64,000 bases of DNA from Casuarina equisetifolia (taxonomy: Eukaryota; Streptophyta; Magnoliopsida; Fagales; Casuarinaceae). The DNA lies in assembly GCA_028551475.1 (NCBI GenBank), contig CM052357.1:8727931-8791930 (forward strand), read 5' to 3'. The notes under the pieces were generated by a model that saw only the letters and a list, made by a program, of their open reading frames with translations, made no database searches and was not told the DNA's origin. Below, piece by piece: positions 1 to 11,400 of this stretch (its first letter is position 1; each line of letters opens with the position of its first letter). A program made the translations under genes and the position numbers.

Positions 1-27
1 ATAAGTTCGTAATAGGTCGATTCATAC

Positions 28-2374
28 CAGGAAGGGCAATGAAGGCATCAGCTTGCCGAGCCATCTCAGCTTTCCTCTGATGCATATCAGATACCGCTCT
101 AACTTCTCCGACAGTTTCGCCGGTTATCTGTCATGAACCATCATACGATCAACTTCAAGTGATTTGTATAAGTACTAATAAACAGATGAATGCCATTAAA
201 TAATCCTGCTGCTTAGAATGGTGTGAAAATGGAAAAGCATCCTCAGTAATTAATACGATGTCACAACACGCCATATGTCCGATTAATATTAGTTGCCGTA
301 GATCACAAAGCTTTTCGCTGTCAAAACAATAAGTAATTGCACGTGTACTTAGAAAAGTACCTCTCTGGGCATTAGACTCCTTGGTATAACCCTGCACACA
401 AACCGAATATAAACATTAGTTTTCAAACACAGTTGAAGATTGTCGCCTAAGCAAATAGCCTTTCTCAAACTACTTCTACCATATGTTTGAAAACATGTTA
501 GCTTTATATACTGTTATGGAAGAAAAAAAAACTCAAAAGACTGACTAATTGAGCGTCCATTAAGAAGAAAGAAGACTAAGTTATCTGATATCCTGGCACG
601 GGTCCGGAGGGACTTAGAAAATAAGCTGCCAAAAGGAAGTTCTCTTTCTCTTAAAAAGCGAAAAGCTGGTTCTCAAATTAGTGTCCAAAAGCTTTCATAC
701 TTTCTGCCACACTTTTTAGTCTCTTTCCCTCTTAACTGGAAGTATCAGTGTGAGCTGACATAGCGAGGACCAAGAGAAATAAAACTTGGATTTTAATTTC
801 TTAATCATTCTTTTTCCCGAGTAACGACAATTATCTCCTACTGTTAGCTCAAAGGACCTCCCAGGGATTAGCAAAACACTGTTAGAGTCAACCGGAGACC
901 AGACAAACTAGAGCTGGGAACATCAGAAGCTATGGTTTCTAATCGGTTGAAGAATGTTAGGCACCTTGACAATCAACTTTGGTATGAGCTTTTTGTTCAA
1001 AGGCTCAGAAAAATATGAGCTTTATGTTCAAAGGCTAAAAACCGGGGGAAAGCGAAAAAAAAGCGTATTCCATTTTATGCTTCCCGGCATTTGATCCCAT
1101 GATGTCTGAATTTGAGCAGTTTGAGAAGCCAGTTCGTACAAATTTGGGAAAACATGCATGGTTTAGGAGTTCGAAAAGAATGCAAGCCATTCAAAGAAAA
1201 CAGGCAGAGGTAATGATGGGGAGACAAGAGAGAGAGAGAGAGCGACAAACCCTAGAACATGGCGCCCACCATCATGAACTGCCTGAGAAACAAGACCCAT
1301 CAATCCCACGCTCCCACCTCCATAGACTAAATCAATCCTTCTCTCGACCTGCAAAACACATCGAAAACCAGACCCATTAAAACAAGGTACAGAACCCATC
1401 ATTAAAACAAACATTTATTTTATACTGAAAACAGATGATGACGATGATGATGGTAATAAGCCTAGTTTTGGCAGAAAAGCCCCGAAGAGCGCAATGAGTG
1501 AAATAAATATATGTAGAACCCCCATAATCAAAAATCATGGAGCTTTGGTCATGGAAGCTTGTGGAGGTGCCCAATGTTGGAACACGCTTGAAAGAGCAAT
1601 GATACCCAGGGAGCACGTTTGGTTCCCCAGGAAAAAGCAGGAGATTATTATTTTAACGAAGTTCAGAAAACCAAAACAGAGAGAGATCATGCAAGAAGGC
1701 TGCTCAACTGACAGGCAGGTTACAGCTAGCAGTCTCTCTCTCTCTCTTCCCACCCCCGCCTCTCTCTCTCTCTCTCTCTCTCTTTCTCATGCCGAAGAAA
1801 AACCCTAAACCTTCCCCTAACTCCTCAACAATCATAAGCCCACGTTGGCAGCTTGTTGTTACAACACCACCACGGCCAATTCGGAGGAAAGATGGATGCA
1901 AGATAGACAATAATCAGGAAGGACCCATTGAGAAGAACACTAAATTGGATGGCGGTTCAGATTGCACCAACTTGATGAACACTTTTTCGTTCTCACAGAG
2001 AGAATGCACCTCAAAGATAGACATTTCAATCTAAACAAGGATACAAGAGAAAGACGAGAGAGCGATAGAGACAGAAAGAAGCCCAGAATGGCATTGGGCA
2101 CCGGTGTTTGACAGGCATCTGACACACAAATGACCAAGGAAAACTACAAATTGGGAATGTGGTGAAAATACCTATGGACGTACACAACCCCGAAAGACTC
2201 TTCTCAGAGAACCCCCCGTAAAGGATGAAAGAAGGGAAAATGTAAGAAAGGACACGTTAACGTTACCAGTTCCTTCCCGAGTTCAACGGCAGCTTCTTGG
2301 TAACTAGCTTTCTTTCCTGAACTGCTCCCGCAGAACACACAAATCCGCTTGAATCTGGACTTTGTCCCTTCCAT
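28..2374 (-). CDS. LOG: LOG-type cytokinin riboside 5'-monophosphate phosphoribohydrolase, 5' part (four exons, runs off left edge)
   Basis: LOG enzymes release active free-base cytokinins from their nucleotide precursors in one step, in the cytosol and nucleus. Exons read on the minus strand: 2267-2374, 1251-1348, 361-391 and 28-127 (108, 98, 31 and 100 nt), all bounded by GT and AG, with phases that join without a break. They encode 112 residues. Exon 1 starts at the ATG at 2374 and holds [13 protein letters not shown]; exon 2 holds the nucleotide-binding loop [13 protein letters not shown]; exon 3 holds [10 protein letters not shown]; exon 4 holds [20 protein letters not shown] and ends in ADAFIALPG, just before the family's PGGYGTLEE active-site motif. 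That motif and the C-terminal half (about 100 residues) must lie left of base 1. Seen: exons, motifs, splice sites. Known: LOG family function. Which LOG paralogue this is cannot be told from the partial sequence. Confidence 0.95.
1732..1783 (+). repeat. two CT microsatellite blocks in LOG intron 1
   Basis: TC/CT runs at about 1732-1747 and 1760-1783, separated by a C-rich spacer. In the LOG pre-mRNA they read as GA tracts. Confidence 0.85.
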
Positions 2375-2394
2375 CTTCTCTCTCTCCGTCTCTC

Positions 2395-2400
<6 letters not shown>

Positions 2401-2450
<50 letters not shown>
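2401..2450 (+). repeat. (TC)25 microsatellite in the LOG 5' leader
   Basis: A pure run of 25 TC units. The LOG mRNA is read from the other strand, so its leader carries (GA)25 ending 26 nt before the start codon at 2374. Impure GA-rich sequence fills the gap to the ATG. It lies between the likely TATA box near 2511-2523 and the ATG, so it should be transcribed. Confidence 0.95.
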
Positions 2451-2456
<6 letters not shown>

Positions 2457-2510
2457 ATGGTCTGTCAAGAGCGAAGAGGTTGAGAATGAGAAGAAAGTGC
2501 GTATTCTGTC

Positions 2511-2523
2511 AATATATATAATA
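2511..2523 (-). promoter_or_regulatory. likely TATA box of LOG
   Basis: On the minus strand the sequence reads ATTATATATATTG, an A/T-only TATA element about 140 nt before the LOG start codon. A start of transcription some 30 nt downstream would give a leader of roughly 110 nt that includes the (GA)25 tract. Position and composition are seen; function is inferred. Confidence 0.6.
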
Positions 2524-2539
2524 GCACCCACCCACTTTA

Positions 2540-5500
2540 AGCCCTTTTCTTCTTTTTATTTTTTCTCTGTGCACATCAGTTTAGTTAGCCCCTTGGCGGA
2601 GTAAACTTAATAGGAACCCGACGCTTAGAAGAAACAAACTTACTACATGCCCACAAAGAAAAGAAGATTACCTCTATTATTTTTTTTCTTTAGATTATGG
2701 GAGGTGGAAAACATGATGCTCTATGTATTGGGCATATGATGGGAACTCCCTTTACAAAATTATATAATCGTGTTCCCACTTCTCCAATCTTTCATTAAAT
2801 TATGCTTTCTGCTATAAATTGTATGATTGAGCACAGATACCCTGCTTCGAGTGTTAGATTGGATATAAATTCGATCAAAATTTATATACTTATATACGGT
2901 GTTTTATGGCTGTCCAATTGCAAATTGGTTGTCACGGGATGACAAGCGATCCTTAAACCAATTACTGTATAGCGTACCTAAATATAACTATCTTAATATG
3001 TGGATATGCTAGGTCCTAAATCAACGGCTTCCGTGACATGATGGTTCCTAAAACCTTCCTTCCTGGGAAACAGATCGGTTCCAGGCTTGAAATGTGTCAG
3101 TCAAAGGAATGGTGGTTTTTTTGACTTGTTAACAAAACCCACCTCTAATTGTGCTTTGAGTTGAGACTTCAAATACAACGTTGATTTTGGATGAGAGTAC
3201 ATGGATAACGAGAATAGAATGAAGCATTGTATCCTTTCTCAGTGGTCACTTCTTTATATTTAGAGGTAACGTCTGTCATTAAGAAACTGGTATAAAATAT
3301 GAATTCTTTATATTTGGCTAATGGCTTTTAATAGTGATTTTGTCTTCTATATAGGGCATGCAATATCACGTGTAAACCCCCTGTTCCGGGGCCAGCGACT
3401 TCAGAACTTGCCAACGAAATGGGTGCTTGCTGCCAACTAGAGATATGAAAATTCACCTGGTGCTACGCTAATTATAATTTTCCAAGATAGAATTATTATT
3501 CTTCTTCCTCGTTTTCTCCTGTACTTTCTGTTCTATTTCTTGTACTTGCGAGATCCACATGGTTGGTACATAAAGTTTTTACAACGTAAGAAGCTGTGGT
3601 GGTGGGGGCATTTAAGGAGAGATGATCTTGTAGGATTATAGGTTGTCTCTAGACAGAAAGCTATTTTTTAGTAAGTATATTAACATTTTATTGGAGTTAA
3701 AAAGGTTTTTTTAATTCCAAAACCTAAAAGAGAAATCTCTCCCTAGGCTAACGATAGAGCTGTCGCTTTCAACAATGTAGGACTCGTCTGAAGGTCCATT
3801 GGCTATTTGCATCGGAACTCATAAATGCTTTTTCTTTGTAAACTTTTGTTCTTTTCCGGTTTAACTTGTAAATTCTCTTGTAGAAAAATAATATATTCAC
3901 TCAGGGAGAGAAAAATGAGGATCTTTTGAAAAGTAAAAGTGACTCCTATAGAATTTCTAGAATGCAACATGCATTAAAATTTGATATGCATAAAACATAA
4001 ACCAAAATTAAATATTCTCAAAAATCTTATGAGATTGGAAGTTATTTCCATTTGTAAATTTAATCACATTCTTGATAATGTAATTATTTAACTTTTTTTT
4101 TTTTTTTGTGAGACTAAGAGAGAGATACCTCAATCTCAATCGGACGGCTGAGCTAGACAGTTGCTGTCAAATTTAATTTTTCTTGTATTCTCGACTGCCG
4201 GTTGATGTGGTCGTCGGCTATTCGCCACACTTGGTTTGGCGAGTACCATTTAGCGTTCACATTGGTATTTCAATCATTACATGGCTCTTAAATTGCTGTC
4301 AGCTATCACATAGTCGTCACACCAGGTTTTACGGCAATCGTATGGCTGTCAAAACAATTGCAGCGATCGAGGTCGTATCCACCGGCAAGTCTCCGTCTGA
4401 TCACTCGTCTTCTTTCTACGTATTCCTTTCTTCGGTTTCATCGACCCAACGCCATCGATGATCACCATTCGAATTCCCATTTGTTTATTTTGGTAAACTT
4501 CGGTCTAAAGTCCATTACGCATATCCTACTCCACTTTCGAGCAATATCTTTAGCAATAATATACGGATTTCGGACGCCTTAATACATTATAAACACGTTC
4601 ATTTAATTCGGTCAAGAAAAACCAAGCAATGGGCATGCAGAGTTCAAAAAAGGCGACATGGTGCATCAAAGGATAGCAGATTTAAATGGATTGAGATCCC
4701 GTGCAAGACAGAGAAAAAGAGCCTGGACTTTACGTCTTGGGAAAGTGGAATACCCTTTAGGGGTTTGATCCGGGTTTTGCAGTCTTCCCTGACTAGTAAT
4801 CATTATGTTTTTGCTTGAATTATGCACCTCCACTGTTTGTTGCCAGGAAAATTAAAAGGCAACGACTATTTTATTCTATCCTTTACCTTGAGATGGGATT
4901 GCATCACTTACTGGAAGCATGACGGCAGAAATTCCGCTGGCGTATTACAGTCCACGGCTACAGGAAGTACGTACAGCACCCACGCGATCCGTGTGGGAGT
5001 TACCGTAGATTTTACTTAGTTTTTGGTTTTTGCTTGAAGAGCTTTTCTGGGAAGAGGATGATCTGCGCGGGCTGCCTAATTTGGCTACGCCATTGAAGAC
5101 CTAAGCAGTAGGGATTAAATGATGCGATAACGAAAAGATGTAGGACAAGACCCTTACACGTGCACTAACACATGCGGTATTTGGTGGACTCTGGTTCTGT
5201 CATGTCACGTAGATCTCCTCATGCCAAGAGAAATCCCCATTCCCTCTTGCTCCTTTTTCCTGTATTCTGGTTATCTTGTCTTCTTTCTTGTTTTTAAATT
5301 ATGTCTTTCAGAAGCCAAAAACTTGATTAAGAACCGGGAGAATCTCCTCTGTAGTCCATATCCATTAACTGGAGAAGAAGGTACGGGCAAGAGCAATCCG
5401 AACTATAGGGAGAGGCTAGCAGATTCAGTAGGATTATCAGAAAAAGACACAGCCTATATTGTTTTTTGTCCGTTTGTGTATCAGTCCTCCGAGGGGCCGG

Positions 5501-8335
5501 AACTTGCCGACCTTGTTCCTCCCACTCGCCACGTATGGCTTTCCTGAGATGGTGGTTGGGAGTGTTCTTCTCCAGCGTGCGAGCATTTAAGGGAAACGGC
5601 GAAAAAGGCTGGCTCTCTGCAGTGGACACACGTGCGACAAGCCGCCGGCAAGGGGCCGACTGTGAATGATCAGAGAGAGACAGGCAGTTATGTTTGATGT
5701 TAAACTTTGCACGGGCGTGGGGGGAAATTTCAATACAAACTTAGGCATATGCGTCCAGTTCCTTATTCGTCGTCTGTGTCTTAGTGCACGGTCGGTTACT
5801 TAGATTAACAAGATGGGTAGCAAAATTTCATTGTTTACTCCGCCATGTTGTCAGTACCAAGAATTCCAACTATTCCTTTCCTCGGAAAATGTTATGATTA
5901 TATTGGCATTATAATTTAACCACCTCGTTTTTTACGTGATTGCAGATTCCTAAACCATAAAAATCCATCACAGTATAATCTATTCGCTAATGTAATTAGC
6001 AACAAGTTTATGGACTAGTTCCTGTTATACGAGCAAGACAGGTTTCTTTAGCGTATATACTTATGTTTAGTCATTCAGGTCGTACTAGATTTGCTTCATG
6101 TGAGACAGAAGATCTGTTGAACTTTTTAATAAACATAATACAGGCTTAATTGTAAGACAGTTATTATTGGTCATTCTTTTGCATAAAAAAAGACCTAAAG
6201 AACTACTTTATGTGGAAAGCAATGGCAATTAATACTAACAATGTGAGTACTTCCTGTGATCTTAAACCGAATGTTCGAAAAGTTTTCTTAATAACAAAAA
6301 ATGTTTGTAACGGGTATGCTGAATTTCAACGCGAAGGAGACAAAAATGGTCTGAACAAGTTTCCGTATCTGTAAATGATATCCTCAGAGAATATCATCAA
6401 AAAAAGGTGTCGATGATAACTTGATAAGATCCTCAAGAAACAGAAGACGTGGAATACCAAGCCGTAGGCTAGATACTCGAGATATCTTTCGAAGCAGAAT
6501 CAAATCATGTCTTGTAATCTAATTCAAAGATACGGCGAGCATGTGGATATACTCGCAGCTGGTCAAAACCTGAGTTGTCGCTTACTTGTACGTTTACGTC
6601 GCTGCAAATTAACAATGCAGGTTCTGGCAGCTCTTCCGTGGGTTTGGTGGCTGCTACTCCTCCAAGACGAAGAAGATTCTCAACAATCTTGGAGATGGGG
6701 CAGAAGAAAGCACAGCCAAGTCATGGATCCGATTTCTTTGGAAGCTATTTTACTACAAGTAGGATAGATTAATTATTGTCAAACTTGGTGTGGAAATTTT
6801 TCTGCTAATTAATTGGTGGTTCAACAATCGTGACGATGGAACAAAAGAAAACACTAAAAAGTTCATCTGGGCGTTGACATACCTTCGTCGATCCGATTAA
6901 GTTGGAAGCTGTACAACAAGGACGGGTTAACTATTAATGCAGTCGGTGTACAAAATTTTGCTGCTAGTTAAGTACAAATACTAGGTCCTCTTCGTAGGGT
7001 TGGTGGGTGCTTCCACCTCCAAGACAAAAGGTTCAAGATTCGTGGAGGGGAAGCAGAAGAAAGCGATGCAAGTTCATTCTGAGCATTAGAATACGCAAGT
7101 AAGATCCGATTGGAAGGTATTTTAATCAAGTTGGATAAGTTTACGGGGCACTAGCGGACAAAACCAACGAGGATTGTCTAAAAATATTGTCCCATTTGAC
7201 CAAACACATATTTAAAGAAGTAATGGATAATAAAGATTTTGTCAAATAAATATGGACTTTTTTAGAAAAGATTCACATTGACTCTTTCTCGCCACGAATT
7301 TTATTGGAGGAAAAATTAGGTAGGAAGGGCACTTCTGTTTTCAATTTTTTGAAAAGATGTGATGAAATTAAGTTAGCGGAACCTTCGTATTCGTTGCTAT
7401 GAATTTCTTTCTCACTGCCAATGGCTTGTCCGTGATCCACCGCTGTTTACGTTTTTATGCGTTGTTGAGGTTGTTCACCACCCGTTCTGTTTTTCTGCAG
7501 GGTTTAGTTTATATAGTTTGAAATTTTGCTAAATTACGAAAGACATTCTATACCAAGTCAAACAATTCTGCTGTTTTACTAGATGCCATGAAAATGACCA
7601 AAATAATTTTTGGAAGTTTGAGTAATTTCCTAAGAATAATATGTATATCTTTTCCTGGATTATATCCATATGATAATGGTATAAGCATTTTTAGATTTTT
7701 GACGAGAAAGGAAATTTTGTATGCACAATTAAAAATAAAACTTTACTGTTTATTACTGGGACAAACTATCATGTACGTGCAGTATGCCTCAACTAGATCT
7801 GAGACCAAACACTATCAATTTTGCAATAAAACCATTAAAATTGAGGTTCAAATTGAATAATTAATGCAACACAAAGACATTAAAAAGAAACTAACCTTTA
7901 AATGCTGACTTTTTAATATCTCCATTTAACATGAAGACTTCTAAGAAACTCAAGTGTGGATAAAATAGAAAGAATATTTTAAGTTTTTTTTTTAGATAAA
8001 AATAATATAGAGTGTTGCATGTTACTTATTATTATTTTTTAAAGATGAAATATATGTCTCGTTTCAAAACTTGATTTTTTTTTTTAAACATACTATCAAA
8101 ACTTAGATTTAAGACATTACATCATGCACAAAAATGAAGCCCACACAATAAAGCCTAGAACCTAGATTGTTTATGAGAAAACATGTTAAAGAATAGTGTA
8201 AAGAGTGTATAAGTCCTACTTGAGAGTTGATTATAAAATAAAATTATCTTTTTAATAAGCCAATCTTAAACTTTCTTTCTACTTTTCCACCAAGAAATGA
8301 TGGCAGGGGAGGTTTTTGAGAGCGCCCTTACTAGG
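2540..8335. other. intergenic stretch without a recognisable gene
   Basis: AT-rich sequence with poly-A and poly-T runs. Open frames at 4183-4461, 4822-5019, 5221-5547 (plus) and 5327-5629 (minus) are short, overlap each other on both strands and match no family I recognise. A worn tandem repeat sits at 6620-7155. I see no RNA gene. Confidence 0.6.
6620..7155 (+). repeat. degenerate tandem repeat, about three copies of a 170-200 bp unit
   Basis: Three successive blocks (about 6620-6815, 6816-6980 and 6985-7155) share the same order of short motifs: a stretch like TCCAAGACGAAGAAG or TCCAAGACAAAAGG, then GGCAGAAGAAAGC or a variant, then GATCCGATT followed by TGGAAG, and a closing AATTTTGCTGCTAGTTAA-like segment in the first two. 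Identity between copies is low, so the duplication is old. It is not obviously coding. Confidence 0.6.
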
Positions 8336-8884
8336 TGTATAACCTTCTTAAAAGAAGTTTGTGTTTAGAGATAGGGACTTAATAGAGTGGGTGAGAGAAG
8401 TTAAACTATAACTTTTTTTATAGGAGCTGTTTCAAAATTACTTTTACATAACAAGACAAAAGACACTTTACCAAAACTTTGAAGATATATGCCCATTCAT
8501 GTGCCACAACCAGCTCCTTTACTAGAAACTTCACTTACACACATCATATGAGTCTATAGTCCCATGTGAAGCTTTATCATTATTATCAACAAACCTTGTC
8601 TTACATGATATGTATCCCAAGGCTCTGCCTAGCAATCAATTATCTTCCATGTGATAGGAACCCAAGTAATTCTCTTTCTTATTGTGTAAGTTAGGATGCT
8701 CTTCATCATTATCTATCATAGGTAAGTTGAGGTCAATCATTTTCTTATCATGTGATGTTGAGCTAGAGCTTAGGCTTTAGCAACCTGTATGGTCCATAAG
8801 ATTTTATGTCAAGAAGTGGAGTGAGAATCCTTAACTAGGTCTTGAGATGACATGGATCCAAAGTTTGGTCAAGCTTTAATAACA
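8336..8884 (-). repeat. 3' LTR of the copia fossil
   Basis: It shares with 13990-14521 the ordered segments GTGGGTGAGAGAA, CATTCATGTGCCACA, GTTAGGATGCT, CATGTGATGTTG and AGGTCTTGAGATGACA. The right end reads TAATAACA, so the element-sense LTR begins TGTTA. A purine-rich tract (minus strand) abuts position 8885. The left limit is approximate. Confidence 0.85.
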
Positions 8885-9038
8885 CTTCCCTTCAAACTTA
8901 GAATGGTAAGGCCAAGTTTGCAATGCAAACCCCACAAAGTTGGCTTTAGGCAGTGGTTTAATAAAGATATTAGCTACATGGAGTGTAAGAGGTACGTGTT
9001 TTGTGATAATGGTTCCTTAAGCTACCTTTTGGCGAACA

Positions 9039-9279
9039 AAATGATAGTCTATCACAAGGTGTTTTGAGTGGCTATAGAGTATTAACTTTGTAGTTAGGTG
9101 TAAGGGAGACAAGTTGTCACAATAGAGATATACATGAAAAGAGAGAAATAGTTAATACCCAAATGATAGTCTATCATAAGGTATTTTGTATGATTGTAGA
9201 ATATTGACTTTGTAGTTAGGTGTAGGGTAGACAAGTTGCCATAGTAGAGACATATATAAGAGAAGTAGTTAATACTCAA
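9039..9279 (-). repeat. tandem duplication of about 120 bp in the RNase H region of the copia fossil
   Basis: Copies at about 9039-9159 and 9160-9279 both contain AATGATAGTCTATCA, ACTTTGTAGTTAGGTGTA, AGACAAGTTG and AATAGTTAATAC-like segments in the same order. It reflects duplication within the element. Confidence 0.85.
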
Positions 9280-11230
9280 ATGGTGTAGAAGGTTAAGTAT
9301 CCATAATGCTTCTACAATGCTAGCTTGGCTTAGGCTAAGAAGTGAGAGATGGTTGGTTATTGTTTTGAGCTTCATAAGATGCAATTAGTGCCAAGAAAAA
9401 GATAGTATTTGCTAGTGGAGTGTTATCAATCATGACAACTAACCTAGTCTACGTTAGTGAATCCATAAAGATTTACTATGCCTTTTGTTTTTTGTAAATT
9501 TGTATGTTAAAGTCAAGTATGTTATGTATATAGTGAAGCACTGATTTAAGGTCATGAAAATCCTAGATGGTTGATCAAGAAGACCACTTAGCCAAAGCCA
9601 AATATGGCCTTGTTAAAGTAATGTATTGGAGGGCTCTAATGATAATGTGAAAGAATATGGGTTTAGCATATGGCTGATTGCTGTTGGGAATAAAGTAAAA
9701 CTTGATTCACATTGGTGTCTCTAAGGGGTAGCAATGAGACATTTCTATCTTGTATAGAATATCTAACTCATATTGCTATTAAGTGAGGAAAAGCCTTTGT
9801 TCATTGTGTTGTACTTGAATTTTTATTAAAAAAAAGAGAAGAAATCCTAGGTCCTTGATAGAAAAATAAAAAGTAAAGTTTTGTAACAAACTCGTTCAAA
9901 TGAGTTGTGGTGTTCCCAATTAGGATGAGATCATCCACATTAATAAAGAGCCAAATTAAAATATTTTTTTGGTAATACAAAAATAAAGATGGATTAAATG
10001 GAGGACATATGAACCCATAATTTATGAGAAAAGTTTAAAAAAAGATCAAATTAGGGCTGCATAACCTATTTGAAGCCATATAACACATGGTGCAAAACAC
10101 ACATGTGGGTTAGGCATTTTGGAACCTTGAAGTCTGAAGGCTACTCCATAAAAATCAATCTTAAAGAATACCATGTAAAATTGCATTGTTAGTATCATAT
10201 TGTCACAACTCTTTGCCAGAAATTTTTACCAAAGTTAGTATTATCATATGATGGTTGTTGGTTGTAGTACTGAACTATAAGTCTTCAAAATGTCAACTTT
10301 AGACTCCTAATGGAAGCCTTTGGACACTAGTTCAATTTTAAGCCCATCAATTTTATTGTTATGTGCAACTTTAGGCTTAAAGGCCCACTTGCATCTAATG
10401 ACATTCATAGTTATTTTAGTCTCCATTGCACATTGCCACCCATAGTCTTGTAAGGCTCTAGTTACTAATATGAGAATAAGTGAGATTGGTGGTGTATGTA
10501 GGGCATAGATGGGATTTGGGCAAACAATATTTGGTTGACTTCTATTGGCCATGGAATGGGTCTTATAGAGTTAGCCAATAACTAAGAAATTGTGAGGCTA
10601 AAGTATTGGAGAAAATTGGTATTTTATATTATGATATTAGTGGTAAAGGAGTTAAAAAAGAGTGAGGTTGAATGAAAGGTGTCATGGGATCATTATAAGT
10701 TTTTAAAAATTTGAATTTCTTGTAATGACCTTCAACTTAATCCAATTTGCAAATGACATGTCCTAAAGTTTTCCTTTTGAATACTTGTTAGATTGATTTG
10801 AGTTGGAGAATAGTTCTTGAGACCTAGCTAGAGATTTAAAGTTTGCCATGTTATTGATGTCATAGACTTTATTTTATCTTTTGGTATTTGATGTGTAGGT
10901 CATGACTACCTGACTAGTGTGAGGAGATTGTATATCCATGCTTTGATAGGTTAAGAGAGGCCATAATAACATCATGTTAAGGCACGATTTCAATCACACA
11001 ATCATTGTGTTGCTACAACTAGAGCTCAAAAGTTGTTAGGTGATTTTTGTGACTATTCTTCACGTGTCCATTGTGTTTCAACATTGGAGAGTCATTGATT
11101 CTAATTGATCATCACCATAGAATCTTTTATGGACCTATTCCAAGCTTTTATCTTATGCCAATTGTGGAAAGTGATTAATAAAGTTGCATGTGTTTGTCTA
11201 GATTTCTTGGGCATGTTTCATGCTTCCTTG

Positions 11231-11400
11231 TCCTTCTTCTATGGACAAGAATGATAACTTTGTTAATCATGTCTATCAAGGGAAGTTGGATTTTTTAGCT
11301 AATAACATGCCTCCTTATGTTTTTTCTACGGACAAGAGTAATAACTTTGTTGATCATGTCCATTAAGGGAAGTTAGAGTTTTTGGCTAATGACTTTGCAA
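11231..11400 (-). repeat. tandem duplication of about 93 bp inside the copia fossil
   Basis: Two neighbouring copies share GGACAAGA, TAACTTTGTT, ATCATGTC and AAGGGAAGTT in the same order and spacing, about 93 bp apart. It is a second local duplication inside the element. Confidence 0.8.

Noticed and set aside
5221-5629. Overlapping open frames on both strands (108 and 100 codons)
   Set aside because: Neither has a recognisable domain, and mutual overlap without support suggests chance.
9094-9384. 96-codon minus-strand frame as a host gene
   Set aside because: It matches the RNase H part of the copia fossil.
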